From contig NZ_JZUE01000004.1 in assembly GCF_000969605.1 (NCBI RefSeq), positions 62,001-126,000 of the forward strand: a stretch of DNA of 64,000 bases, written 5' to 3'. Origin of the DNA: Aquincola tertiaricarbonis (GTDB taxonomy: Bacteria; Pseudomonadota; Gammaproteobacteria; Burkholderiales; Burkholderiaceae_C). Positions 41,172 to 50,012 of the stretch are shown here, piece after piece; within the stretch, counting starts at the first letter, position 1, and the number at the start of each line of letters is the position of its first letter. The notes beneath the pieces are model-generated. The model saw only the letters and a list, made by a program, of their open reading frames with translations, was not told where the DNA came from and ran no database searches. Both the position numbers and the translations under genes were made by a program.

Positions 41172-41908
41172 CAGCGCCACCACACGATCTTCTGGTCCAC
41201 CCACACCAGCAGGCCATACAGCACCATGCTGGCCACCGAGGCAAACAGCACCGCCGACCACACGCTCAGCAGGTCGATCATCTGCGTCGATTCATAGATC
41301 ACGCGGCCCAGGCCGGCATAGGCGCCCAGCATCTCGCCGACGATGGCCACGATCATGCTGCGCGGCACGCTGATGCGCAGCGCCGTGACCACCGAGGGCA
41401 TGGCGCAGGGCAGCCGCAGCCGCCACACCAGCGCCAGCCGGCCGGCGCCGAAGCTGCGCATCAGGTTGATGGCCGCCTCGTCGGCCAGCTTCAGGCCATG
41501 CAGCGCATTGATCAGCATGGTGAAGCCCACCGCCAGCGTGATGAGTGCCACCTTGGAGGCCGGCCCCAGGCCGAACCAGATCAGGAAGATGGGCGCGTAG
41601 GCCACCGTGGGCACCGAGTTCACCGCCACCGCGATTGGCAGCAGCGCCCGCTCCAGCGGCCTGACCAGCACCATCACGATGGCCAGCAGCAGGCCCAGCA
41701 GGCTGCCCAGCAGGTAGCCGCCCAGCGCCTCGCCCAATGTGGCCAGGAGCGCACCCGAGAGCTTGTCGAAATCGGTCACCGCATGCTGCACGATGCTGTG
41801 CAGCCGCGGCAGCACGAAGGGCGGAATGTCGAACAGCACGATCGCGCCTTCCCACAGCGCCAGCAGCACCGCCACGCTGCCGGCCACCGGCGCCAGGCGC
41901 GTGGCCAT
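41171..41908 (-). CDS. ABC transporter permease (SsuC/TauC-type), second of two
   Basis: This 245-residue inner-membrane permease has about six membrane segments and an EAA-like loop (INLMRSFGAGRLALVWRLRLP). It pairs with the neighbouring permease and ATPase in an importer of the nitrate/sulfonate/pyrimidine-precursor type. ATG 41908 overlaps the first permease stop (TGATG); GTG 41926 is an alternative start six codons upstream. Two different permeases suggest a heterodimeric channel. Confidence 0.92.
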   Translation of the reverse strand: MATRLAPVAGSVAVLLALWEGAIVLFDIPPFVLPRLHSIVQHAVTDFDKLSGALLATLGEALGGYLLGSLLGLLLAIVMVLVRPLERALLPIAVAVNSVPTVAYAPIFLIWFGLGPASKVALITLAVGFTMLINALHGLKLADEAAINLMRSFGAGRLALVWRLRLPCAMPSVVTALRISVPRSMIVAIVGEMLGAYAGLGRVIYESTQMIDLLSVWSAVLFASVASMVLYGLLVWVDQKIVWWR

Positions 41909-42684
41909 CAGGCTTCGCTTCGCCACCACACCAGCCTCCTTTCGATGAAAGACAGCACGCCGTACAGCAGCATGCCCATCACGCCGCAGGCCACCATCAC
42001 CACCCACAGCCGCACCACCATGTCGGCGTTCATCGCCTCCATCAGCATCACGCCCAGGCCCACGGTCTCGCCGAACCATTCGCCCACGATGGAGCCGATC
42101 AGGCTCAGGCCGATGCCCAGCCGCAGCCCCACCATCACCTGCGGCAGCGCCGAAGGCACCGCCAGCTTGATGAACAACACCAGCCCGCGGGCGCCGAAGC
42201 TGCGCATCAGCGCCACCCGCTGCGGATCGCAGCTCTTCAGCCCGCGCAGCGTGTTCACCGTCACCGGGAAAAAGGTGAGGAAGAACGCGGTCATCACCTT
42301 GGCCATCAGCGAGTTGCCGAACCAGATGACGATGAGCGCGCCGAAGGCCACGATGGGCACCGTCTGCGACACCACGAACAGCGGGAACACCGAGCGCTCC
42401 ATCCAGCGCGAGTAGGTGAACACCGTGCCGAACAGGCAGCCCACCACACCGCCCATCGCGAAGCCCAGCACCGTCTCCAGCAACGTGCGGTTGAAGCTGG
42501 CCAGCAGCTGCGGCCACACTGACCAGGCGTCGCGCGCCATCGCGCTCAAGGCCGGCAGCACCCGCGGCGACGGCGCGAAGGCCAGCACCGCCAGCTCCCA
42601 CAGCGCACCCACCACCAGCAGCGCGAACAGCGGCGACTGCAGGCCGCGCTGCAGCAGCTTGTCGACCGGGTTGGCGTGCTTCAC
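41908..42684 (-). CDS. ABC transporter permease (SsuC/TauC-type), first of two
   Basis: This 258-residue permease has six predicted membrane segments and an EAA-like loop (VALMRSFGARGLVLFIKLAVP). It belongs to the same importer as the ATPase and the NMT1/THI5-type binding protein. The start is GTG 42684, overlapping the ATPase stop by 4 nt (GTGA), which indicates coupling. Confidence 0.92.
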   Translation of the reverse strand: MKHANPVDKLLQRGLQSPLFALLVVGALWELAVLAFAPSPRVLPALSAMARDAWSVWPQLLASFNRTLLETVLGFAMGGVVGCLFGTVFTYSRWMERSVFPLFVVSQTVPIVAFGALIVIWFGNSLMAKVMTAFFLTFFPVTVNTLRGLKSCDPQRVALMRSFGARGLVLFIKLAVPSALPQVMVGLRLGIGLSLIGSIVGEWFGETVGLGVMLMEAMNADMVVRLWVVMVACGVMGMLLYGVLSFIERRLVWWRSEA

Positions 42685-43538
42685 GGCGCCGCCTCCTGCG
42701 CGAAGGTCTTGCGGCTTTCTTCCTCGATCTCGGCCAGCAGCCGGCGCTTGATGTGCATGAACTCCGGCGACGTCACCACCGACGGATCGCGCGGTCGCGG
42801 CAGGTCGATCACCGTCTCGCTCTTGACGGTGCCGGGCCGCGCCGTCATCACCAGCACCTTGTCGCCCAGCACGATGGCCTCGTCGATGTCGTGCGTGATG
42901 AAGAGCACCGTGCGGCGGTGGCGGGCCCAGATGTCCAGCAGCCAGTGCTGCATGAAGCTGCGCGTGAGCGCATCCAGCGCGCCGAAGGGCTCGTCGAGCA
43001 GCAGCACGTCGCGCTCGAACAGGAAGGTGCGCATCAGCGCCACCCGCTGCCGCATGCCGCCCGACAACTGGTGCGGGTAGTGCTTGGCAAAGCCCGAGAG
43101 GCCGAACTCCGGCAGCATGGCCTCGGCCTTGGCGCGGGCCACCTTGCGCGGCACGCCCTCCACTTCCATCGCGAGGATGGCGTTGTCCAGCACCGTGCGC
43201 CACGGGAACAGCAGGTCGCGCTGCGGCATGAAGCTCACCTGCCCCAGCATCTGGCCGTCGCGCTGCGGCGCGCCGCGCAGCAGCAGCGAGCCGTCGTCGT
43301 CGGGCGGCAGCAGGCCGGCGATCATGTTGAACAGGGTGGACTTGCCGCAGCCCGAAGGACCGACCAGGGTGACGAACTCGCCCTTGTTGATCTTCAGGTT
43401 GACGTTGGAGACGGCCACCGTCTGCGCCGGCGCCTCGCCGAAGCGCTTCCACACGTTGACCAGTTCCAGCATCACCGGCGGCGTGCCTGCTTCGTGCGCC
43501 GGCGCGGCCGGCTGCACCTCGAGCGGGGACATCTTCAT
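42681..43538 (-). CDS. ABC transporter ATP-binding protein (SsuB/TauB-type)
   Basis: This 285-residue ATPase has a Walker A motif GPSGCGKSTLF, the signature LSGGMRQRVALMR, Walker B VLLLDEPFGALD and the switch His in FITHDIDEA. It energises the importer with the two permeases downstream. ATG 43538 (MKMSPLEV) is chosen; an upstream extension to 43706 lies in the binding-protein gene in another frame. Gap to the binding protein gene is 13 bp. Confidence 0.95.
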   Translation of the reverse strand: MKMSPLEVQPAAPAHEAGTPPVMLELVNVWKRFGEAPAQTVAVSNVNLKINKGEFVTLVGPSGCGKSTLFNMIAGLLPPDDDGSLLLRGAPQRDGQMLGQVSFMPQRDLLFPWRTVLDNAILAMEVEGVPRKVARAKAEAMLPEFGLSGFAKHYPHQLSGGMRQRVALMRTFLFERDVLLLDEPFGALDALTRSFMQHWLLDIWARHRRTVLFITHDIDEAIVLGDKVLVMTARPGTVKSETVIDLPRPRDPSVVTSPEFMHIKRRLLAEIEEESRKTFAQEAAP

Positions 43539-43551
43539 CGGCCCGGTCCCG

Positions 43552-44559
43552 TCACAGCTTGCGGTCGGCCGGCGGCGCCTTGGCCAGGAAGCTCGGATCG
43601 AAGGCCTTGGCCAGGTCGGCCGGGGCCTTGATGGCCTTGTACTCCACCAGCGATTCATGCAGCTTGCCGATGGCCGGCATGTCGATGGCCAGCAGGCCTT
43701 CGGCACTGCCCTGCCCCGCCAGCAGCAGCTTGGCGAACTCGTCCAGCATCGCTTCCTGGTGCGCGCGGTTCAGGCTGGGCGCGGCGGCCATGATGATGTC
43801 GATGGCCTCCTTGCGGTTCTGCAGCGCGTACTTCCAGCCCTTGACCGACGCATTGATGAAGGCCTGCACCGCGGCCGGCTTCTCGTTGCGGAACTTCTCG
43901 TTGACCACCACCGTGTCTTGCTGCACCACCACGCCGAAGTCGTCGGGCTTGATGAGCGTGAGCTTGTCGCCCAGGCCTTGCGCCTTCAGCGTGTTCAGCT
44001 CGTTGTAGTAGGTGGCGGCGGCCACGTCGAACTGATTCTCGACGAAGGGCGCCATCGAGCCCGACTGCGGCACGATGGTCACCTCGCTCTGCTTCACGCC
44101 CTCATGCGCCAGCATCGAGTACAGCGTGTACTGGGTGCCGGTGAACCAGGTGGCCACCTTCTTGCCCTTGAAGTCCTTGACCGTCTTGATGCCCGAGTCG
44201 CTGTAGGTCACGTAGGCATAGGGCGTGCGTTGCACGCCGACGCCGATGCACACCAGCGGCAGGCCCTTCTCGCGGGCGATCAACACCACCTCGGTGCCGC
44301 CGGCCACGCCGAAGGTGTCGTTGCCCGAGCCCACCAGCGTGTCCACGCTGAGGTTGGGGCCGCCGGGGTTGATCGTCATGTCCAGCCCGGCCTGCTCATA
44401 GAAGCCCTTGGCCTTGGCCACGTAGTAGCCGGCGAACTGCGCCTGCGCCAGCCACTTCAGGCGCAGCGACACCTTCTCAGCCGCCATGGCCGGCAACGCG
44501 GCCAGCATGGCGAAACCGACGACCCATTTGCCCAGACGGCGATGTTGCGTGATACCCAT
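43552..44559 (-). CDS. NMT1/THI5-type ABC transporter substrate-binding protein
   Basis: This 335-residue periplasmic protein has a signal peptide (VVGFAMLAALPAMA). The fold is that of NMT1/THI5-like and SsuA/TauA proteins: VSLRLKWLAQAQFAGYYVAK, GVAGGTEVVLIAREKGLP. Ligands in this group include pyrimidine precursors, sulfonates and other nitrogenous acids. It is the first gene of the twelve-gene leftward operon; AAGGAGT precedes ATG 44559. It is divergent from the amidase gene across a 95-bp gap. Confidence 0.92.
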   Translation of the reverse strand: MGITQHRRLGKWVVGFAMLAALPAMAAEKVSLRLKWLAQAQFAGYYVAKAKGFYEQAGLDMTINPGGPNLSVDTLVGSGNDTFGVAGGTEVVLIAREKGLPLVCIGVGVQRTPYAYVTYSDSGIKTVKDFKGKKVATWFTGTQYTLYSMLAHEGVKQSEVTIVPQSGSMAPFVENQFDVAAATYYNELNTLKAQGLGDKLTLIKPDDFGVVVQQDTVVVNEKFRNEKPAAVQAFINASVKGWKYALQNRKEAIDIIMAAAPSLNRAHQEAMLDEFAKLLLAGQGSAEGLLAIDMPAIGKLHESLVEYKAIKAPADLAKAFDPSFLAKAPPADRKL

Positions 44560-44654
44560 GTGCGACTCCTTTGAATACACAAAGAAGGCGATTGCAGTAT
44601 CCATGCCATGCCTTAACGCCCGCATCTGGCCCGCAAACTGCACCGGCAGATGGC

Positions 44655-46091
44655 ATGAACACGCCGCATTCCAATTCCACATCCCGACTGCATCCATATC
44701 TGCACCACACCGCATACGGCGCGGTGCATGCAATGCAGGCAGGCGCACTCTCCTGCAGCGCCTATGCACACGCGCTGGTGCAGCGGGCCGAAGCGGTGCG
44801 CAACCTGAACGGGCTCATTCACCACGACCCCGCGCTGCTGCTGCAGCAGGCCACTGCACTGGACGCGGCGCATTCGTCCGAGCATGCCGCCCGGCTGCCG
44901 CTGTACGGCCTGCCGCTCGTCTTCAAGGACAACATCGACGTGGCGGGCCTGCCCACCACGGCCGGCAGCCCGTGGCTGGCCGACCATGTGCCGCAGCGCC
45001 ATGCCGGCGTGGTGCAGCGGCTGCTGGCCGCGGGCGCGCTGGTGTTCGGCAAGAGCAACCTGCATGAGTGGTCGCAGGGCGTCACCGGCCACAACCATCA
45101 CTTCGGGCCGGCGCGCAATCCGCATGCGCCCGATCACATCGCCGGCGGCTCCAGCGGCGGCAATGCGGTGCTGCTGGCGGCCCATGCGGTGCCGGTGGCC
45201 ATCGGCACCGACACCGGCGGCTCGGTGCGGGTGCCGGCTGCGCTGTGCGGGCTGGTGGGCTTCCGGCCAACCGTGGGCCGCTGGCCTGGCGAGGGCCTGG
45301 TGCCGATCTCGCCCACCTTCGACACGGCCGGCGTGATGGCCCGGTGCGTGGCTGACTGCATGCTGGTCGATGCGGTGGCCAGCGGCCGCGGCGGTGCGGC
45401 GCCGCCTGCGCTGCCTTCGCCCGCCGCGCTGCGGCTGGGTGTGCCGCAGGCCTGGTTCTGGCAACCGCTGGACGATGACACCGCCGCCTGCTGCCAGGCC
45501 GGCCTGCAGCGGCTGCAGGCGGCGGGCGTGCAGCTCGTACCGGTGGAACTGGGCGAAGCGGGCGCGCTGTTCAATGGCGGCGCCATGTCCATCTCGCTGT
45601 TCGAGATCCTGCCGGCGCTGCAGCACTACTTCCGCAGCCATGGCCGCGGCTTCGACGTGCAGGCGCTGTTCGACGGCATCGCCAGCCCCGACGTGCGGCC
45701 GCTTTTCGCCCGGCCGATGGGGCCGGAGCGCATCACGCCGCAGGCCTACCGGCACGCGATGCAGGTGCTGCGGCCGCGGCTGCAGTCGCTGTACCGCCAG
45801 GCCTTCGCACAGCACCGGCTGGATGCGGTGCTCTATCCCACGACGCCGCTGCCGGCCGTGCCCATTGGCCAGGACGTGACGGTGGTGCTGGACGGCCAGC
45901 CGGTGCCCGCCTTCAGCGCCTACATCCGCAACACCGGGCCTGCCGGCATGGCCGGGCTGCCTTCCATCAGCCTGCCCGCGGGCTGCACGCCGGGCGGCCT
46001 GCCGGTGGGCCTGTGCCTGGACGGCGCGGCCGGCCAGGATGCGCGGTTGCTGGCCGTGGCGCAGGCGCTGGAGACGGTGATGGGTGGCTGA
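44655..46091 (+). CDS. Amidase signature family protein
   Basis: This 478-residue amidase has the Ser-cisSer-Lys triad in FKDNIDVAGLPTTAGS (Lys), GGSSGGNA (cis-Ser) and GTDTGGSVRVPAALCG (nucleophile Ser). It hydrolyses an amide to acid and ammonia, and its position opposite the ABC importer operon suggests that it acts on the imported compound or an intermediate. The ATG at 44655 has a weak ribosome-binding site; an in-frame TTG at 44571 would lengthen it into the promoter region. Ends convergently with a Bug gene. Confidence 0.9.
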   Translation: MNTPHSNSTSRLHPYLHHTAYGAVHAMQAGALSCSAYAHALVQRAEAVRNLNGLIHHDPALLLQQATALDAAHSSEHAARLPLYGLPLVFKDNIDVAGLPTTAGSPWLADHVPQRHAGVVQRLLAAGALVFGKSNLHEWSQGVTGHNHHFGPARNPHAPDHIAGGSSGGNAVLLAAHAVPVAIGTDTGGSVRVPAALCGLVGFRPTVGRWPGEGLVPISPTFDTAGVMARCVADCMLVDAVASGRGGAAPPALPSPAALRLGVPQAWFWQPLDDDTAACCQAGLQRLQAAGVQLVPVELGEAGALFNGGAMSISLFEILPALQHYFRSHGRGFDVQALFDGIASPDVRPLFARPMGPERITPQAYRHAMQVLRPRLQSLYRQAFAQHRLDAVLYPTTPLPAVPIGQDVTVVLDGQPVPAFSAYIRNTGPAGMAGLPSISLPAGCTPGGLPVGLCLDGAAGQDARLLAVAQALETVMGG

Positions 46092-46114
46092 GCGGGCGAG
46101 GACCTTCAGCCCGC
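46092..46114. terminator. Hairpin between convergent amidase and Bug genes
   Basis: GCGGGC (46092-46097) and GCCCGC (46109-46114) form a 6-bp GC-rich stem with an 11-nt loop in the 30-bp gap between two convergent stop codons. No T-run follows, so termination is inferred from position. Confidence 0.4.
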
Positions 46115-46121
46115 CGGCGCG

Positions 46122-47102
46122 CTACTCCACCGTCGCGCCCGAGTCGCGCACCACCACCTTCCACTTGTCGTGCTCGGCCCGCACGAAGCGGCCGAAGGCC
46201 TCGGACGAGCCGCCGATGGGGTCGGCCCCTTCCTGCACCATCTGCCGTTCGATCTCGGGCAGCCGCAGGATCTCGTTGACCGCGGCATTGACCTTGGCCA
46301 CCACCGCGGGCGGCGTGCCGCGCGGCGCGAAGTAACCGAACCACGAGCCGGCCTCGAAGCCCGGATAGCCCGACTCGGCCACGGTCGGCACATCCGGCAT
46401 CGACCGCGAGCGCTGCGGGCTGCTCACCGCCAGCGGCCGCAGCGCGCCGGTGCGGATGTGCTGGATGACCGACGGGATGGTGGCGAACATGAACTGCACC
46501 CGGCCGGCCAGCAGGTCCTTCAACGCCTCGGCGCCCTTGTAGGGCACGTGGGTGGCGGTGAAGCCGCCGCGCTGGCCGAGCATGAAGCCCGCCAGGTGCG
46601 ACGAGGTGCCGATGCCGGTGGACGAATAGTTCAGCTCGCCCTTGCCCGAGCGTGCCAGCGCCACGAACTCGGCCAGCGTGGCCGCCTTGACCGACGGGTG
46701 CACCACCAGCACGTTGGGCACGTCGGCAATCTGCACCACCGGCTCCAGGTCGGTCAGCGGATTGACCGGCAGCTTCTTGTAGAGGGAGAGGTTGACCGCC
46801 ATCGGCCCTACCGAATTGACGATCATCGTGTAGCCGTCGGGCGCGGCGCGGGCCACCTCCGCAGTGCCGATGTTGCCGCCGGCACCGGGCTTGTTGTCCA
46901 CGATGAAGGTCTGCTTCAGCCGCTCCGACAGCTGCTGGCTGACGCTGCGGGCCAGCAGGTCGGTGGTGCCGCCGGCGGTGAAGGCCACCACCACCCGCAC
47001 CGGCCGCGCCGGCCACTCGGCGGCGGGCTGGGCCTGCGCTTGTGCAAACGTGGCCAGGCAGGCCAGCGCCAGCGGCCACTTCGACATGAACGTGTACTTC
47101 AA
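46122..47102 (-). CDS. Bug-type tripartite tricarboxylate transporter receptor
   Basis: This 326-residue periplasmic receptor has a signal peptide cleaved near AQAQ and the Bug-family strands VVVAFTAGGTTDLLAR and NKPGAGGNIG. The best start is TTG 47102. It overlaps the dehydrogenase stop as TTGA and has GGAGA seven bases upstream; ATG 47087 has no ribosome-binding site. It is the last gene of the aldolase-dehydrogenase-Bug operon, so its ligand is probably a hydroxy- or keto-acid used by those enzymes. Confidence 0.92.
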   Translation of the reverse strand: MKYTFMSKWPLALACLATFAQAQAQPAAEWPARPVRVVVAFTAGGTTDLLARSVSQQLSERLKQTFIVDNKPGAGGNIGTAEVARAAPDGYTMIVNSVGPMAVNLSLYKKLPVNPLTDLEPVVQIADVPNVLVVHPSVKAATLAEFVALARSGKGELNYSSTGIGTSSHLAGFMLGQRGGFTATHVPYKGAEALKDLLAGRVQFMFATIPSVIQHIRTGALRPLAVSSPQRSRSMPDVPTVAESGYPGFEAGSWFGYFAPRGTPPAVVAKVNAAVNEILRLPEIERQMVQEGADPIGGSSEAFGRFVRAEHDKWKVVVRDSGATVE

Positions 47103-48166
47103 GGAATGTCTCCTGCGGGGGTGGGAATCGGCGGGCCGGTCACCTCGTTGCGCAGCGGTGCGCCCTGGTGCCAGGCCTTCAGGTTGTGGAGGAACAGCCC
47201 ATCCACACGGGCTTCATTGCCGCTGGAAAAGCCGGCGCAGTGCGGCGTCAGCAGCACCTGCGGCAGGTGCCACAGCGGTGAGTCCACCGGCAGCGGCTCC
47301 TGCGCGAACACATCGAGGTAGGCGCCGGCCAGCCGGCCTTCGCGCAGCGCGGCCACCAGCGCGGGCTCGTCCAGCACCTCGCCGCGCGCCACGTTCACCA
47401 GCCGCGCGCCGGGGCGCAGCCGCCGCAGCATCGGCGCACTGACCAGGCCGCGGGTGTGCTCGGTCAGCGGGCAGGCCAGCAGCAGCCAGTCGGTGTGCGG
47501 CAGCAGCGCGGGCAGGTCGTCCAGGCCCGCAGTGGGCAGGCCCGCGGCCGGCTCGCCGGCATGGCGGCGCACCACCGTCACGCGCAAGTCCAGCATGGTG
47601 AGGTAACGCGCCAGCGCCTGCCCGATCGGGCCCCAGCCCAACACCACCGCCTGCTGGCCGGACAGGTCGGCGGGCAGCGCCTGAAGCGGCGGCGGCGACC
47701 ACCGGCGCTCGCGTTGCGCCGCGGCCAGCGCCGGCAGGCCCCGCGCCAGCGCCAGCACGCCGGCCAGCGCGGTCTGTGCCACCACCTGCGCATTGGCGCC
47801 CGACGACGTGGTGATGCGCACGCCGCGCGCCAGCAGCGCCTGGTACACCGGCCGGTCGGCGCCGGCTGAATGTGCATGCACCCAGCGCAGGCCGGGCGCC
47901 TGGCGCAGCAGCGCGTGGAAGTGGGCGGTGGCCGGCTCCAGCCTGTGCTTGGTGGAGCGGCCGGTGATGTCACGGCTGACGAAGGCCAGCTGCGCGCCGC
48001 AGGCGCTGCCGGCGGGCTGCTCCTCGGCCAGCAGCAGCCGGCAACCGGCCGGCCCACAGGCCTGCTGCAGCACCGGGCCCAGCCGCTGCGCGGCCAGGGT
48101 CGACATCAGCAGGGCGACGGGTTCGGCGGAACCGGGAGCAGCGGCGGCGGCGGGCTGCATCGGCAT
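47099..48166 (-). CDS. D-isomer-specific 2-hydroxyacid dehydrogenase
   Basis: This 355-residue NAD(P)-linked enzyme interconverts 2-keto and D-2-hydroxy acids. The cofactor loop is LGWGPIGQALA and the catalytic Arg, Glu and His are seen in NVARGEVLDE, DVFAQEPLP and LLTPHCAGFSSGN. The N-terminal 15 residues are an Ala-rich extension. ATG 48166 starts immediately after the aldolase stop, and the gene end is translationally coupled to the Bug gene. The substrate is unknown. Confidence 0.92.
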   Translation of the reverse strand: MPMQPAAAAAPGSAEPVALLMSTLAAQRLGPVLQQACGPAGCRLLLAEEQPAGSACGAQLAFVSRDITGRSTKHRLEPATAHFHALLRQAPGLRWVHAHSAGADRPVYQALLARGVRITTSSGANAQVVAQTALAGVLALARGLPALAAAQRERRWSPPPLQALPADLSGQQAVVLGWGPIGQALARYLTMLDLRVTVVRRHAGEPAAGLPTAGLDDLPALLPHTDWLLLACPLTEHTRGLVSAPMLRRLRPGARLVNVARGEVLDEPALVAALREGRLAGAYLDVFAQEPLPVDSPLWHLPQVLLTPHCAGFSSGNEARVDGLFLHNLKAWHQGAPLRNEVTGPPIPTPAGDIP

Positions 48167-48958
48167 TCAATCGCGGTAGCCGGGGTCCAGCCGGTCGAGC
48201 TTGCGCAGCAGCGCCGGCCACTCCATCACGCCATAGGGGCGCCGGGTGCCGGGCTGGTAGTTGTTCCACGTGGCTTCCAGCACCGGCTGCGGTACCTGCA
48301 CCAGCGGGCTCTGGCAGGCCATGGCCGCCAGTTGGGACCGGCACGCCAGCTCCAGCCGGTGCATCCAGTTGAAGGCCTCGCCCACGGTGCGGCCGACGGT
48401 GAGCGCGCCGTGGTTGCGCAGGATCAGCGCCTCGCCGCCGCCCAGGTCGGCGATCAGCGAAGCCTGCTCGGTCTCGTCCAGCACCACGCCCTGGTAGTCG
48501 TGGTAGCCGATCTTCAGGAAGCGCATCGCCGTCTGCGTGAGGGGCAGCAGGCCGCATTCCAGCGCGCTGACCGCCATCGACGCCCAGCTGTGGGTGTGGA
48601 TCACGCAGTCCACCTCGGGCCGCGCCGCATGGACTGCGCTGTGGATCACGTAGCCCGCGCGATTGACGCCGTAGTCCAGCGCGCCGAAGTCGGGCCTGGC
48701 CAGGATGCGGCCGTCGTGGTCCACCTTGATGAGGCTGGAGGCGGTGATCTCTTCGTACATCATCCCGTAGGCATTGATGAGGAAGGCGCCGGGCTCGCCG
48801 GGCACGCGCGAGGAGATGTGATTGGCCATCATGTCGGCCATGCCGTAGTGGGCCACCAGCCGGTAGCAGGCCGCCAGGTCGATGCGGGCCTGCCACTCTG
48901 CCGGGCTGCAGTGCGGCTTCATCGAGCCGATGGCGGTGGGTGGGGTGTGCTCTTGCAT
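48167..48958 (-). CDS. Class II aldolase/adducin family protein
   Basis: This 263-residue paralogue of the protein at 40431 shares NHISSRVPG, metal ligands in VIHTHSWAS and RNHGALTVGRTVGEAF. It probably cleaves or decarboxylates a hydroxy acid made or used by the adjacent dehydrogenase. ATG 48958 (MQEHTPP) is chosen; ATG 48922 is an alternative. It is the first gene of the operon with the dehydrogenase and Bug genes, 75 bp from the divergent LysR gene. Confidence 0.9.
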   Translation of the reverse strand: MQEHTPPTAIGSMKPHCSPAEWQARIDLAACYRLVAHYGMADMMANHISSRVPGEPGAFLINAYGMMYEEITASSLIKVDHDGRILARPDFGALDYGVNRAGYVIHSAVHAARPEVDCVIHTHSWASMAVSALECGLLPLTQTAMRFLKIGYHDYQGVVLDETEQASLIADLGGGEALILRNHGALTVGRTVGEAFNWMHRLELACRSQLAAMACQSPLVQVPQPVLEATWNNYQPGTRRPYGVMEWPALLRKLDRLDPGYRD

Positions 48959-49010
48959 GCACGGCACTCTAGGCAGCGGGCCCGTGCGCCGCATGCGCCG
49001 CCGGCCAACG

Positions 49011-49033
49011 GGTGTTCGGTATCCTTGAACACC
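49011..49033. promoter_or_regulatory. Inverted repeat touching the LysR start codon
   Basis: GGTGTTC (49011-49017) and GAACACC (49027-49033) are perfect 7-bp arms around 9 nt, ending exactly one base before the LysR ATG at 49034. There is no ribosome-binding site there. The site could be an autorepression operator of the LysR protein, controlling both itself and the divergent aldolase operon. Confidence 0.5.
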
Positions 49034-49960
49034 ATGGAACTGCGGCAGTTGAAGTACTTCGTGCGGGTGGTGGAGCTGCGCAGCATGGGCCGGGCCGCGC
49101 TGGAGCTGGACCTGGCCACCTCCACCCTGAGCCAGCAGATCAGCCAGCTTGAAGGCGAGCTGAGCACGCGGCTGCTGCAGCGCAAGTCCACCGGCGTGGA
49201 GCCCACCGATGCCGGGCTCGACTTCTTCCACCAGGCCCAGCTGATCCTGCGCCAGTGCGAGGCCGCGGCCAGCATCGCGCAGAAGGGCCGGCTCTCGGGC
49301 CATGTGAGCGTGGGCCTGGCCGGCACCACTGCGGCGATGCTGGCGGTGCCTTTCGTGCGGGCGATGCGCGAGCGCTATCCCGGCGTGCGGGTGCGGATCG
49401 TCGAAGGCCTGTCGGGCCACCTGGAAGGGCTGCTCAACTCACGGCAGCTGGACCTGGCCATCCTGTTCGATGCCGATGCGGCACGCCGCTGGAGCCTGAT
49501 CCCGCTGCTGGACGAGCGGCTCTTCCTCATCGCCCGCCCCGACCTGCCCGGCCTGCCGGCGCAGGACGAAGCACCGGTGCAGGCGCTGGCGGGCCTGCCG
49601 CTCATCCTGCCCAGCGGATCGCACACGCTGCGCACGCTGGTGTTCGATGCCTGGCGCCAGGCCGGCGCCACGCCCGACGTGGTGGTGGAGATCGACGGCG
49701 TGGCCAGCCTGATGGACGCGGTGCGCGCCGGGCTGGGCGCTTCCATCCAGCCGGGCGCGGTGCTGTCGAGGCTGGACCCCAACAGCTTGCGCGCGATACG
49801 GCTGGCCGACGCCAGCGTGCGCCGCACCAGCCTGCTGGCCAGCCTGTCGGACGACGAGCTGTCGCCCGCCGGCCTGGCCGCGCGGGTGGTGATGACCGCG
49901 CTGGCGCGGCGGCTGGCGCAGGATGGCAGCTGGGCGGGGGCGACGGCACTGGTCACCTGA
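49034..49960 (+). CDS. LysR family transcriptional regulator (TcuR-like)
   Basis: This 308-residue LysR protein has the helix-turn-helix in LDLATSTLSQQISQLEGELS and an effector domain. It is clearly similar to the TcuR-type protein at 57281-58207, sharing MELRQL.YFV.VVE, SMGRAA and TRLLQR. It is divergent from the aldolase-dehydrogenase-Bug operon, which it probably controls. ATG 49034 directly follows an inverted repeat and lacks a ribosome-binding site. Confidence 0.92.
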   Translation: MELRQLKYFVRVVELRSMGRAALELDLATSTLSQQISQLEGELSTRLLQRKSTGVEPTDAGLDFFHQAQLILRQCEAAASIAQKGRLSGHVSVGLAGTTAAMLAVPFVRAMRERYPGVRVRIVEGLSGHLEGLLNSRQLDLAILFDADAARRWSLIPLLDERLFLIARPDLPGLPAQDEAPVQALAGLPLILPSGSHTLRTLVFDAWRQAGATPDVVVEIDGVASLMDAVRAGLGASIQPGAVLSRLDPNSLRAIRLADASVRRTSLLASLSDDELSPAGLAARVVMTALARRLAQDGSWAGATALVT

Positions 49961-50012
49961 TGGGCAGGTGCCCGCGCCGGTCGCTTGCCCGCCGTCAGCG
50001 CCCCCAGCCTTC

